Assembly: GCF_005048155.1 (NCBI RefSeq)
Contig: NZ_SUMB01000007.1
Coordinates: forward strand, 62,001 to 126,000
Reading direction: 5' to 3'
DNA: 64,000 nucleotides
Source of the DNA: Streptomyces piniterrae
Lineage (GTDB): Bacteria > Actinomycetota > Actinomycetes > Streptomycetales > Streptomycetaceae
The position numbers and the translations under genes are program-made. The notes below the pieces were generated by a model, which was not told the DNA's origin, ran no database searches, and saw only the letters and a list, made by a program, of their open reading frames with translations. Position 1 is the first letter of the stretch, and the number at the start of each line of letters is the position of its first letter. This document shows positions 1-8,273 of this stretch, one piece after another.

Positions 1-1
1 C

Positions 2-556
2 CTGGGCACCGGCCTGGGTGGCGGCATCATCATCGGCAACAAGCTGCGCCGCGGCCGGTTCGGCGTCGCCGCCGAGTTCGGCCACATCCGGGTCGTCCCC
101 GACGGCCTGCTCTGCGGCTGCGGCAGCCAGGGCTGCTGGGAGCAGTACGCGTCCGGGCGCGCCCTGCTGCGCTACGCCCGCCAGCGTGCCTTCGCCACCC
201 CCGAGAGCGCGCAGATCCTGCTGGGCCTGGGCGACGGCACCTCCGAGGGCATCCAGGGCAAGCACGTCAGCGAGGCCGCCCGCAAGGGCGACCCGGTCGC
301 CATCGACTCCTTCCGCGAGCTGGCCCGCTGGGCCGGCGCCGGCCTCGCCGACCTGGCCTCGCTCTTCGACCCGTCCGCCTTCATCGTCGGCGGCGGCGTC
401 TCGGACGAGGGCGAACTGGTCCTCGACCCGATCCGCAAGTCCTTCCGCCGCTGGCTGGTCGGCAACCAGTGGCGCCCGCACGCCCAGGTACTCGCCGCCC
501 AGCTGGGCGGCAAGGCGGGACTGGTGGGCGCCGCCGACCTGGCCCGCCAGGGCTAG
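2..556 (+). CDS. glkA: ROK-family glucokinase, C-terminal part
   Basis: Phosphorylates glucose with ATP in the cytosol; in Streptomyces the orthologue is also central to carbon catabolite repression (family knowledge). The 5' end lies outside the window, so the ATP-binding motif and start are not visible. About 184 residues remain. They show the ROK zinc-binding cluster CGCGSQGCWEQYASG near residues 38-52 of the fragment, and a C-terminal glycine-rich segment (FIVGGGVSDEGE) that closes the nucleotide site. The reading frame is open from base 2 to TAG at 554-556. A perfect 22-bp hairpin follows 26 bases downstream. Confidence 0.9.
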   Translation: MGTGLGGGIIIGNKLRRGRFGVAAEFGHIRVVPDGLLCGCGSQGCWEQYASGRALLRYARQRAFATPESAQILLGLGDGTSEGIQGKHVSEAARKGDPVAIDSFRELARWAGAGLADLASLFDPSAFIVGGGVSDEGELVLDPIRKSFRRWLVGNQWRPHAQVLAAQLGGKAGLVGAADLARQG

Positions 557-581
557 CACGCCGGCAGCGGCCGCTCATCCG

Positions 582-630
582 TAGGGCAACGGCCCGTCGC
601 GTCCCGGGGACGCGACGGGCCGTTGCCCTA
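582..630 (+). terminator. Long perfect hairpin after the glucokinase gene
   Basis: Positions 582-603 pair with 609-630 in an uninterrupted 22-bp GC-rich stem around the loop CCGGG. There is no U-run, as is common for Streptomyces terminators. It ends only two bases before the TTG candidate start of the next gene. Confidence 0.75.
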
Positions 631-632
631 TC

Positions 633-1400
633 TTGGCGCGGGTGACCTTACCGTTGAACCCGCTCCCCGACTCCCACACCGATCCCGACGGTTCGGCCGT
701 CATCCGGGTGCTCAGCTACAACATCCGCTCGATGCGCGACGACCGGGCCGCGCTGGCCCGGGTCATCAGGGCCTGCGCCCCCGACCTCGTGCTGATCCAG
801 GAGGCGCCGCGGTTCTTCCGCTGGCGCAAGGCCGCCGAGCGGCTGGCCCGCGCGTCCGGCCTGGTCCATGTCACCGGCGGCGGGACGACCGCGGGCCCGA
901 TGATCCTCTCCACCCTGCGCGCCCATGTGGAGCGCACGGAGGACATCCTGCTGCCCCGTACCCCCGGCCTCCACCAGCGCGGTTTCGCGACCGCCGTGGT
1001 ACGGATCGGCCGGGCCCGGCTCGGTGCGCTCAGCTGCCATCTCAGCCTCGCCGCCGAGGAGCGTTACGAGCAGGCCGGGCTGCTCCTGGAACGGCTGGCG
1101 CGGCTGGACGTCCCGCACGCGGTCGCCGGGGGCGACCTCAACGACCGGCCGGACGGCCGGAGTTTCCGGCGGCTGGCGGGCGCGCTCACCGACGGCTGGA
1201 CGGCGAAGCCGTGGGGCGGCGAGTTCACCTCCACGCCCCATGACCCGCATCAGCGGATCGACGCGGTGTTCACGACGGCGGGGGTGGAGGTGCTCGGCTG
1301 CGGGGTGCCGCACGGCCTGCCGGGCGTACACGAGGCGGATCTCAGGGCCGCCACGGACCATCTGCCGGTGCTGGCGGCGCTGCGGGTGCCGGCCGGCTGA
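633..1400 (+). CDS. Endonuclease/exonuclease/phosphatase-fold family protein
   Basis: A metal-dependent phosphoesterase fold (EEP, DNase I-like), about 255 residues. Motifs visible in order are VLSYNIRS with Asn near residue 29, LVLIQEAP with the metal-binding Glu near 54, CHLS, GGDLND with catalytic Asp/Asn near 169-171, and the closing ATDHLPVLA with the catalytic His. No signal peptide or membrane segment is obvious. The substrate cannot be told from sequence; relatives cleave DNA, phosphoinositides or sphingomyelin. The start is uncertain. TTG 633 abuts the preceding hairpin and leaves no room for a ribosome site, and GTG 642 is the main alternative. The conserved domain begins near residue 25. 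Confidence 0.8.
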   Translation: MARVTLPLNPLPDSHTDPDGSAVIRVLSYNIRSMRDDRAALARVIRACAPDLVLIQEAPRFFRWRKAAERLARASGLVHVTGGGTTAGPMILSTLRAHVERTEDILLPRTPGLHQRGFATAVVRIGRARLGALSCHLSLAAEERYEQAGLLLERLARLDVPHAVAGGDLNDRPDGRSFRRLAGALTDGWTAKPWGGEFTSTPHDPHQRIDAVFTTAGVEVLGCGVPHGLPGVHEADLRAATDHLPVLAALRVPAG

Positions 1401-1402
1401 GG

Positions 1403-2065
1403 TCAGACCACCGCGCCGCTGCCCGGCGTCCCGTCGTCGTCCTCGTCGTCGTTCTTCATCCGGGCCACCAGGGTGGCGAAGCCGCCGAGGAAGCCGCCGA
1501 TGCCCAGGACCGTGATCCACCATGTCACCGGCTGCTGGAGCAGCATCATCAGCACCAGCAGCAGCGGACCGCCGAGCACCGCGATCCAAGCGAACTTGGT
1601 GGTGACGTCGGCGTGCGGCAGCGGCGGCGGTTCGGGCGGGGTGAAGTGCCCCTCGTCCGTCTCGTCGAAGTCGTCGTCGGACGGTTCGGCGGTGCTCCAG
1701 TCGCGCGGTCCGACACCGGGGGCGTAGACGATGAAGCTGCCAGGACGGGAGGCGTCGCCGCCGGACTTCGCGTCGCCGGATTTCGCATCGTCGGAGCCGG
1801 GGCCGGAGCCGGGGCTGGAGCCGGAGCCGGAGCCGGGACCGGACGCGGACCCGGGACCGGGTGCGGCCCCGGCGTCGTCGCCCGCCGCCGCGCTGCCCGC
1901 GGCCTTCCCGTCGCCGTCCCCGTTCCTGCCGCCGTCCTTCTCCCCGTCCGTGCCGTCATCCGTCGTGGGGAACTCCGGCTGCTCGCCGTAGCCCGCGACG
2001 ATCTCGGCCCACGCGGCCTCTTCGTCCAGCGGGTCCCGGGGATCGCGGGGGCTACGCTCCGCCAC
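1403..2065 (-). CDS. Acidic protein with C-terminal membrane anchor
   Basis: About 220 residues of unknown function. The N-terminal half is acidic and low complexity, with a Gly/Ser/Pro-rich stretch around residues 55-95 made of short SGPGS-like repeats. The C-terminal part has two hydrophobic segments (roughly residues 162-182 and 185-205), followed by a strongly acidic tail, so it is probably a membrane protein with a disordered cytoplasmic region. It overlaps the 3' end of the upstream hydrolase gene by 14 bases, which implies co-transcription and coupling. Such proteins are conserved beside this hydrolase in Streptomyces as far as I recall. No function is assigned. Confidence 0.7.
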   Translation of the reverse strand: MAERSPRDPRDPLDEEAAWAEIVAGYGEQPEFPTTDDGTDGEKDGGRNGDGDGKAAGSAAAGDDAGAAPGPGSASGPGSGSGSSPGSGPGSDDAKSGDAKSGGDASRPGSFIVYAPGVGPRDWSTAEPSDDDFDETDEGHFTPPEPPPLPHADVTTKFAWIAVLGGPLLLVLMMLLQQPVTWWITVLGIGGFLGGFATLVARMKNDDEDDDGTPGSGAVV

Positions 2066-2849
2066 TGGCCGCCGCCTCCTCCTCGACGGTGCCCGCGTGT
2101 GCTTCCGGCGCGAGCCGGGTGATGAAGGCGAGGGTCTCCCGGAAGATCTGCTCCGCGTCGTGGTCGAGCGTCGCGACGTGGTAGCTGCGCTCCAGGAGGG
2201 TCTGCCGTACGTCCGTGGAGGACACCCGGCTCAGGATGCGCTCGGAGTCCACGGGCGGTACGACATGGTCCTGCGGGCTGGTCATCACCAGCAACGGCTG
2301 GGTGACGCGGGGGAGTTCGGAGTCGACCTGCTGGAAGAACCGGCGCAGCGAGTGCGCCGCGTGCAGCGGCACCCGGTCGTAGCCGACCTCCTCCGCGCCC
2401 GGCTTGGCGATGTCGCTCGCGATCCCCTTGGTCGTCCGTACGAGGTGGCGCAGCGCCGGCAGCAGCGGCGCCGCCGCGTCGTGCACCTTGTTGCCGGGGT
2501 TGACCAGGGCCAGCCCGCTGATCGCGGCGCCGTGTTTGGCGGCCAGCCGCAGCGCCAGGGCACCGCCCATGGACAGCCCGCAGACGAAGACCTTGGCGCA
2601 CCGCTCGGTCAGCGCCCGCAGTTCGCGGTCGACCTCGGCGTACCAGTCCTGCCAGGTGGTGAGCTGGAGGTCCTGCCAGCGGGTGCCGTGTCCCGGCAGC
2701 AGCGGGAGCGAGACGGTCAGCCCGTGGTCGGCGAGATGTTCGGCCCAGGGGCGTACGGACTGGGGGGAGCCGGTGAAGCCGTGGCATACGAGAACGCCGA
2801 CCTCTCCGCCGTCACGGCGGAACGGCTCGGCTCCGGGAAGCAGCGGCAC
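2052..2849 (-). CDS. Alpha/beta hydrolase, carboxylesterase or monoacylglycerol lipase type
   Basis: A cytosolic serine hydrolase of about 265 residues. The oxyanion-hole segment VLVCHGFTGSP lies near residues 19-29, the nucleophile elbow GLSMGG near 92-97, a catalytic Asp in the TSPQDHVVPP segment near 212, and His in the SYHVATLDHD segment near 242. The pattern (HGFTGSP, small cap, GLSMGG) matches the Est30/thermophilic carboxylesterase and bacterial monoacylglycerol lipase group, so a short- or medium-chain ester substrate is likely; this is inference. GTG at 2849 is the start, with a weak GGAG upstream. It is the first gene of a two-gene unit with the acidic membrane protein, divergent from the acyltransferase gene. 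Confidence 0.85.
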   Translation of the reverse strand: MPLLPGAEPFRRDGGEVGVLVCHGFTGSPQSVRPWAEHLADHGLTVSLPLLPGHGTRWQDLQLTTWQDWYAEVDRELRALTERCAKVFVCGLSMGGALALRLAAKHGAAISGLALVNPGNKVHDAAAPLLPALRHLVRTTKGIASDIAKPGAEEVGYDRVPLHAAHSLRRFFQQVDSELPRVTQPLLVMTSPQDHVVPPVDSERILSRVSSTDVRQTLLERSYHVATLDHDAEQIFRETLAFITRLAPEAHAGTVEEEAAASGGA

Positions 2850-3098
2850 CAGGGGACTCCGATCGATGAAGGGGGCCGGCGAGTTACCCCAGGGTACGCG
2901 GAGGGGCCCCGGCCGGATAGGTCCGACGGGGGCCGCCGGACGGGTAAGTCGGCACTCCCGTCCCGGGCGCCCGTCGGGACCCGTGCCCGGCGCCCGGCGG
3001 GCCGTCGCGGCCCGGTCGCGCCCGCTCGCCGCCCCGTCGCGACCGGCGGGGCGCCGGGGCAGGTTAATCTCTTTGCGTCACACACAGGAGGCAGTCGG

Positions 3099-3890
3099 TT
3101 GATCTACGGCGCAATGAAGTTTTCCATCGGCGGGTCGCTGAAGCTTGCCTTCAGGCCCTGGGTGGAAGGCATCGAGAACATTCCCGCCGAGGGTCCGGCG
3201 ATCCTCGCGAGCAACCATCTGTCCTTCTCGGACTCCTTCTTCCTGCCCGCGGTGCTCGACCGGAAGGTCACCTTCATCGCGAAGGCCGAGTACTTCACCT
3301 CCCCGGGCGTCAAGGGGAAGCTGACGGCGGCGTTCTTCAAGGGCGTGGGCCAGCTCCCGGTGGACCGCTCGGGCGGCCGGGGCGCGGGCGAGGCGGCGAT
3401 CAAGAGCGGCATCGAGGTGCTGGAGCGCGGTGAGCTGTTCGGCATCTACCCGGAGGGCACCCGCTCCCCGGACGGCCGGCTCTACCGCGGCAAGCCCGGC
3501 GGTCTGGCGCGGGTCGCGCTGGCCACCGGGGCGCCGGTGATCCCCGTCGCGATGATCGACACCGAGAAGGTGCAGCCTCCGGGCAAGATCGTGCCGAAGA
3601 TGATCCGGCCGGGCATCCGCATCGGCAAGCCGCTGGACTTCACCCGCTATCAGGGCATGGAGGGCGACCGCTTCATCCTGCGGTCGGTCACCGACGAGGT
3701 CATGTACGAGATCATGAAGCTGTCCGGCCAGGAGTACGTCGACATCTACGCGACGGCGGCGAAGCGCCAGATCGCCGAGGCGAAGGCGGAGGCGGCGAAG
3801 AAGAAGGCGGAGGCCGAGAAGGCCGAGAAGGCCGCGCAGTCCGGGCACGCCGCAGGGAACAAGTCGGGCAAGGGCAAGAGCAAGGGCTAG
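3099..3890 (+). CDS. plsC: 1-acyl-sn-glycerol-3-phosphate acyltransferase (PlsC family)
   Basis: Transfers an acyl chain to lysophosphatidic acid in phospholipid synthesis at the inner membrane face. It has 263 residues. The acyltransferase motif I NHLSFSD is near residues 38-44 and motif III YPEGTRSPDG near 117-126. The C-terminal 45 residues are an Ala/Lys/Glu-rich probable helix ending in a basic tail, longer than in typical PlsC. TTG at 3099 is chosen because AGGAGG at 3086-3091 sits 7 bases upstream; the open frame extends much further upstream but that part is compositional. Substrate specificity for 2-acylation is a family inference. Confidence 0.88.
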   Translation: MIYGAMKFSIGGSLKLAFRPWVEGIENIPAEGPAILASNHLSFSDSFFLPAVLDRKVTFIAKAEYFTSPGVKGKLTAAFFKGVGQLPVDRSGGRGAGEAAIKSGIEVLERGELFGIYPEGTRSPDGRLYRGKPGGLARVALATGAPVIPVAMIDTEKVQPPGKIVPKMIRPGIRIGKPLDFTRYQGMEGDRFILRSVTDEVMYEIMKLSGQEYVDIYATAAKRQIAEAKAEAAKKKAEAEKAEKAAQSGHAAGNKSGKGKSKG

Positions 3891-3936
3891 GCCGAGGCCG
3901 GGGCGTGGAGATGCCCGGCAGGGGGTGGGGGCCGGT

Positions 3937-5217
3937 ATGACGGATGCCGCGATACGGACCGTGGACAGGCGGAAGGGCAAGCGCCCGAAAGTGCTGCGGA
4001 TGTCCGTCGAGCTTCCACTGTGGCGCGCGCTCACCGGCTACCGGATCCTCACCCTCGGCTACACCCTCGTCCTGGTCACGCTCTCCTACGACCAGTACGC
4101 CCATCCGCTGGGCGCCGCCGCCTACATGGGCGCGCTCACCCTCTGGATGGTGCTGACCTGGCGGCATACGACCGCCAGGGAGCGCTGCACCAGGCAGTTC
4201 CTGATCGCCGACCTGTCCTTCGCGGTCGGCGGCATCCTCATCACCCCGCTGATCGACACCCACGCCCGCATCATGGACGGGGGGCCCACGCTGCCGTCCA
4301 TCTGGACGGCGGGCGCGGTCCTGGGCTTCGCGATCAAGGGCGGCTGGCGGTGGGCCGCGGCTGCTTCCGCCGCGGTCGCCGTGGCCAATCTCGTCGAACG
4401 CCAGGAGTTCGCCCGCGACACCATCCACAACGTGGTCCTGGTGTGGGTGGCCAGCGTCGCCATCGGCTATGTCGTCGAGGTGGCCCGCACCAGTGAGCGC
4501 ACCCTCGCCCGCGCGCTGCAGATCGAGGCCGCCACCCGGGAACGGGAGCGGCTGGCCCGCGACATCCACGACAGTGTGCTCCAGGTGCTGGCGATGGTGC
4601 AGCGGCGCGGTGCCGCGATCGGCGGGGAGGCCGCCGAGCTCGGCCGGATGGCGGGCGAACAGGAGGTCGCGCTGCGGACGTTGGTCTCCAGCGGGCTGGT
4701 GCCGCCGCAGCGCGGGGCGGAAATGCCGGGCACCGCCGGGGTGTTGGGCACGAAGGCGCCCAGGACCGGTACGCCGCCGGAGGACCGGCCCGGTGCGCCG
4801 TGCGACATCCGGGCGCTGCTCGCGCCGTACGCGGGTGCCGGGATCACCTTCTCCGAGCCGGGTGCCCCGGTCGAGCTGCCGGCCGTCGCGGCGGCGGAGC
4901 TGACGGCCGCTGTCGGTGCCGCGTTGGACAATGTGCGGGTGCACGCGGGGGCCGGCGCCCACGCGTGGATCCTGGTGGAGGACGAACCGGACGCGGTGAT
5001 CGTGACGGTGCGCGACGACGGCCCCGGCATCCCCGAGGGCCGGCTCGCCGACGCCGAGCGCGAGGGCCGTCTCGGGGTGGCCCTCTCGATCCGCGGGCGG
5101 CTGCGGGATCTGGGCGGCAGCGCCGACTGGATCTCGGTTCACGGACAGGGCACGGAAGTGGAGTTGAAGGTCCCCAAGGGCGGTGCGCCCGGGGGCGGCA
5201 GAGGGGGGAAGACGTGA
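3937..5217 (+). CDS. macS: MacS-type sensor histidine kinase
   Basis: Membrane sensor kinase of a NarL-type two-component system. The N-terminal half has several hydrophobic segments (about residues 30-180; DUF5931-type sensor region). The HisKA_3 dimerisation helix follows, with the phosphorylated His in RERLARDIHDSVLQVL. The C-terminal HATPase shows the N-box LDNVRVHA and the G-box RDDGPGIPEG. A Pro-rich linker lies between them. It overlaps the response-regulator gene by 4 bases (GTGA), so the two form one unit. In S. coelicolor the orthologous pair is, as I recall, MacRS, linked to morphology and actinorhodin. The ATG at 3937 is chosen; GTG 3925 would add four residues. Confidence 0.82.
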   Translation: MTDAAIRTVDRRKGKRPKVLRMSVELPLWRALTGYRILTLGYTLVLVTLSYDQYAHPLGAAAYMGALTLWMVLTWRHTTARERCTRQFLIADLSFAVGGILITPLIDTHARIMDGGPTLPSIWTAGAVLGFAIKGGWRWAAAASAAVAVANLVERQEFARDTIHNVVLVWVASVAIGYVVEVARTSERTLARALQIEAATRERERLARDIHDSVLQVLAMVQRRGAAIGGEAAELGRMAGEQEVALRTLVSSGLVPPQRGAEMPGTAGVLGTKAPRTGTPPEDRPGAPCDIRALLAPYAGAGITFSEPGAPVELPAVAAAELTAAVGAALDNVRVHAGAGAHAWILVEDEPDAVIVTVRDDGPGIPEGRLADAEREGRLGVALSIRGRLRDLGGSADWISVHGQGTEVELKVPKGGAPGGGRGGKT

Positions 5218-5885
5218 GTGAGCAGGCGGGCCTGAAGGTGATGGTGGTCGACGACCACCCGATGTGGCGCGACGCGGTCGCGCGGGATCTGGCGGAGGCC
5301 GGGTTCGACGTGGTGGCGACGGCCGGGGACGGCCTCCAGGCGGTGCGCAGGGCGCAGGCCGCGGCGCCCGATGTGCTGGTGCTGGACCTCAATCTGCCGG
5401 AGCTGCCCGGCGTCCGGGTGTGCAAGGAGCTGGTCGGCGCCAATCCGGCGCTGCGGGTGCTGGTGCTCTCCGCGAGTGGCGAGCACGCCGACGTCCTGGA
5501 GGCGGTCAAGTCCGGGGCGACCGGCTATCTGCTGAAGTCGGCGAGCACCGAGGAACTGCTCGACGCGGTGCGCCGCACCGCGGTCGGCGACCCGGTGTTC
5601 ACCCCGGGTCTGGCCGGTCTGGTGCTCGGCGAGTACCGCAGGCTGGCGACGGAGCCGGCCCCGGCGGCGCCCGACGAGCCCGGCGCTCCGCAGCTGACGG
5701 ACCGGGAGACCGAGGTGCTGCGCCTGGTCGCCAAGGGCCTCTCGTACAAGCAGATCGCCGAGCGGCTGGTCATCTCGCACCGCACGGTGCAGAACCACGT
5801 CCAGAACACCCTCGGCAAGCTGCAGTTGCACAACCGCGTGGAGCTGGTGCGGTACGCGATCGAGCGCGGCCTCGACGACGCGTAG
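5214..5885 (+). CDS. macR: MacR-type response regulator, NarL/LuxR family
   Basis: A DNA-binding response regulator of 223 residues. The receiver domain occupies about residues 7-120, with acidic pair VVDDHP, the phosphoacceptor Asp in VLVLDLNLPELPG, Thr/Ser switch at LVLSAS and Lys in YLLKSAS. After a Pro/Ala linker the LuxR helix-turn-helix (LTDRETEVLRLVAKGLSYKQ onward) fills residues 155-215. The GTG start overlaps the kinase stop, so the two are translationally coupled. It is presumably phosphorylated by the adjacent MacS-like kinase. Targets cannot be read from the sequence. Confidence 0.88.
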   Translation: MSEQAGLKVMVVDDHPMWRDAVARDLAEAGFDVVATAGDGLQAVRRAQAAAPDVLVLDLNLPELPGVRVCKELVGANPALRVLVLSASGEHADVLEAVKSGATGYLLKSASTEELLDAVRRTAVGDPVFTPGLAGLVLGEYRRLATEPAPAAPDEPGAPQLTDRETEVLRLVAKGLSYKQIAERLVISHRTVQNHVQNTLGKLQLHNRVELVRYAIERGLDDA

Positions 5886-5982
5886 CGGGCGGCGTAGACC
5901 CATCCGGTCCCGCTCGTACGGGTGAACGCATCTTCTCAACTCCCCGATATTTCCGCGAAATCGGACATCACCCCATCCCGGA

Positions 5983-5996
5983 GTGACCCAGATCAC
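5983..5996 (+). promoter_or_regulatory. CRP-like palindrome upstream of phosphofructokinase gene
   Basis: The sequence GTGACCCAGATCAC has GTGA and TCAC half-sites separated by six bases, the general shape of CRP/FNR-family sites. It lies 71 bases upstream of the pfkA ATG and just before a weak -10-like TAGCGT near 6000. Assignment to Crp is inference. Confidence 0.45.
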
Positions 5997-6067
5997 CATT
6001 AGCGTGAGCCGGGTCGGCTCATTCACGGCCGTGTGCGCGGCCCTGACGGGATGTAGGTGAGGCAACG

Positions 6068-7096
6068 ATGCGGGTCGGAGTACTGACCGGCGGCGGCGAC
6101 TGCCCCGGTCTCAACGCGGTGATCCGGGGCGCCGTCCGCAAGGGCACCCAGGAGCACGGATACGAGTTCATCGGTTTCCGGGACGGCTGGCGCGGCCCGC
6201 TGGACGGCGACACGGTCCCGCTGGACATCGCGGCGGTCCGCGGCATCCTGCCCCGTGGCGGCACGATCCTGGGCTCTTCGCGGACCAACCCGTTCAAGGT
6301 GGACGACGGCATCCGCCGGATCAACGACACCCTCGCGAAGGAGGAGGTCGAGGCGCTGATCGCGATCGGCGGGGAGGACACCCTCGGCGTCGCCGCCCGG
6401 CTCCACGAGGAACACGGCGTGCCCTGCGTCGGCGTCCCCAAGACCATCGACAACGACCTCTCGGCCACCGACTACACCTTCGGCTTCGACACCGCCGTCG
6501 GCGTCGCCACCGAGGCCATCGACCGGCTGCACACCACCGCCGAATCCCATATGCGGGTGCTGGTGGTGGAGGTGATGGGCCGGCACGCCGGCTGGATCGC
6601 GCTGCACTCGGGCCTGGCGGGCGGGGCGAACGTCATCCTCATCCCCGAGCAGCGCTTCGACGTCGAGCAGGTCTGCCGCTGGATCGAGTCCCGCTTCAAG
6701 GTCCGCTACGCCCCGATCGTGGTCGTCGCCGAGGGGGCGATGCCCAAGGACGGCCAGATGGTGCTCAAGGACGAGTCGAAGGACTCCTTCGGACACGTCC
6801 GGCTGTCGGGTGTGGGGGAGTGGCTGGCCAAGGAGATCGAGCAGCGCACCGGCAAGGAGGCCCGCACGACGGTGCTCGGGCACACCCAGCGCGGCGGTAC
6901 GCCCAGCGCCTTCGACCGCTGGCTGGCCACCCGCTTCGGGCTGCACGCCATCGACGCGGTGCGGGACGGCGACTTCGGCAAGATGGTCGCGCTGCGCGGC
7001 ACGGAGATCGTCCGGGTGCCGATCGCGGAGGCGACCGCGAAGCTGAAGACCGTCGATCCGTCGCTGTACTCGGAGGTCGGCGTGTTCTTCGGCTAG
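6068..7096 (+). CDS. pfkA: 6-phosphofructokinase, possibly pyrophosphate-dependent
   Basis: Phosphorylates fructose 6-phosphate in glycolysis. It has 342 residues, normal for the family. TGGGDCPGLNA binds the phosphoryl donor at residues 7-17, and PKTIDNDLSATDYTFG carries the catalytic Asp residues near 128-130. Two donor-selecting positions stand out: GGEDTLG puts Asp at residue 104 where ATP enzymes have Gly, and Lys125 replaces the Gly124 of the E. coli enzyme. Both are usual in PPi-dependent phosphofructokinases. Start ATG 6068 follows AGGTGAGG by 5 bases. A CRP-like palindrome lies 71 bases upstream. Streptomyces has several pfkA paralogues, so this one could be specialised. Confidence 0.9.
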   Translation: MRVGVLTGGGDCPGLNAVIRGAVRKGTQEHGYEFIGFRDGWRGPLDGDTVPLDIAAVRGILPRGGTILGSSRTNPFKVDDGIRRINDTLAKEEVEALIAIGGEDTLGVAARLHEEHGVPCVGVPKTIDNDLSATDYTFGFDTAVGVATEAIDRLHTTAESHMRVLVVEVMGRHAGWIALHSGLAGGANVILIPEQRFDVEQVCRWIESRFKVRYAPIVVVAEGAMPKDGQMVLKDESKDSFGHVRLSGVGEWLAKEIEQRTGKEARTTVLGHTQRGGTPSAFDRWLATRFGLHAIDAVRDGDFGKMVALRGTEIVRVPIAEATAKLKTVDPSLYSEVGVFFG

Positions 7097-7150
7097 CCGG
7101 GCCGGGCCGGGCCGGGTCGGGCCGCTCCCTCCCCGCTCCGGACGGCGTCG

Positions 7151-7186
7151 TCGAGCGATGGGCCGTATATTCGGCCTATCGCTCGA
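7151..7186 (+). terminator. Hairpin between pfkA and the dehydrogenase gene
   Basis: TCGAGCGAT (7151-7159) pairs with ATCGCTCGA (7178-7186), and inside it GGCCG pairs with CGGCC around the loop TATATT, with one mismatch. It is probably the pfkA terminator. Since it lies about 70 bases upstream of the next start it could also be an operator. Confidence 0.6.
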
Positions 7187-7256
7187 AAACGGGAAGAAAC
7201 CCCGAAAGCGGGGAGAACACGGGGAAACCCACCTATCCGGATCGGCGGGAGCAGTC

Positions 7257-8273
7257 GTGGAGATCGTTGCCTTCGGCGTGCAGGCGGACGAGCAGCCGCT
7301 GCTGGAGAGGGCCTTCGAAGGCCGTCACCAGATCCGCAGCCTGGATGTCTTCCTCAACCGCGACACCGCCCCCATCGCGCGCGGCTACGAGATCGTCAGC
7401 ACCAGCGTCAACGCCGATCTGAGCGCGGACGTCCTGCAGACCCTCTCGGCCGGCGGCACCAAGATGATCGCCCAGCGCTCCACGGGCTTCAACAACATCG
7501 ATCTGGAGGCCGCGGCCGACCTCCTCATGACCATCGGCCGGGTCTCCTCCTACTCGCCCTACGCGGTCGCCGAATTCGCCTGGGGCCTGACGCTGGCCGT
7601 GAACCGGCGGATCGTACGGGCCGCCAACCGCACCCGTAACTTCGACTTCCGGCTGGACGGCCTCATGGGCCGCGATCTGCGCGGCCGTACGGTCGGGGTG
7701 ATGGGCACCGGCAAGATCGGCGAGGCGTTCACCCGGATCGCCCATGGCATCGGGATGAACCTGCTCGGCTGGGACATCGTCGAGAACCCGCGCTGTATCG
7801 AGCTGGGCCTGAAGTACGTCGGCAAGGAGCAGCTGTTCGCCGAGGCGGATCTGATCACCCTGCATGTGCCGCTGGTGGAGGCCACCCGCCATCTCATCGA
7901 CGCCGACGCGCTGGCCGCGATGAAGGACGACGCGATCCTGGTCAACTCCAGCCGTGGCGGGCTGATCGACACCGCCGCCCTCGTCGAGACCCTCAAGGCC
8001 GGCCGGCTCACCGGCGTCGGCCTGGACGTCTACGAGGAGGAGGCCGGGCTGTTCTTCTTCGACCGGTCCCTGGACGTGATCAACGACGACACCCTGGCCC
8101 GCCTGATGACGTTCGGAAACGTGCTGGTCACCTCACATCAGGCGTACTTCACGGAGGAAGCGGTCGGCCAGATCATCGAGGCCACCGTGACCAATGTCCA
8201 GGACTACCTGGCCGGCCGCACCAACGAGAACATGCTGGTCACACAAGGACAGCTGCCAGCAGCTGCGCGGTGA
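7257..8273 (+). CDS. ldhA: D-isomer 2-hydroxyacid dehydrogenase, D-lactate dehydrogenase type
   Basis: NAD-dependent oxidoreductase, probably reducing pyruvate to D-lactate. It has 338 residues. The NAD-binding glycine motif GVMGTGKIG is near residue 150. The substrate-binding Arg is in NSSRGGLID, the catalytic Glu in DVYEEEAG, and the catalytic His in TSHQAYFTEEA, the form typical of LdhA-type enzymes. GTG 7257 is chosen because GGGAG ends 5 bases before it and homologues begin with a similar VEIVAFGV strand. The frame is open upstream to 7158, but that part crosses the hairpin. The gene converges on the anthranilate synthase gene and overlaps it by 35 bases. Confidence 0.88.
   Translation: MEIVAFGVQADEQPLLERAFEGRHQIRSLDVFLNRDTAPIARGYEIVSTSVNADLSADVLQTLSAGGTKMIAQRSTGFNNIDLEAAADLLMTIGRVSSYSPYAVAEFAWGLTLAVNRRIVRAANRTRNFDFRLDGLMGRDLRGRTVGVMGTGKIGEAFTRIAHGIGMNLLGWDIVENPRCIELGLKYVGKEQLFAEADLITLHVPLVEATRHLIDADALAAMKDDAILVNSSRGGLIDTAALVETLKAGRLTGVGLDVYEEEAGLFFFDRSLDVINDDTLARLMTFGNVLVTSHQAYFTEEAVGQIIEATVTNVQDYLAGRTNENMLVTQGQLPAAAR

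Noticed and set aside
2097..3098. N-terminal extension of the PlsC frame into upstream DNA
   Set aside because: AGGAGG and TTG at 3099 give a normal PlsC length; the extension is opposite the hydrolase gene and low complexity.
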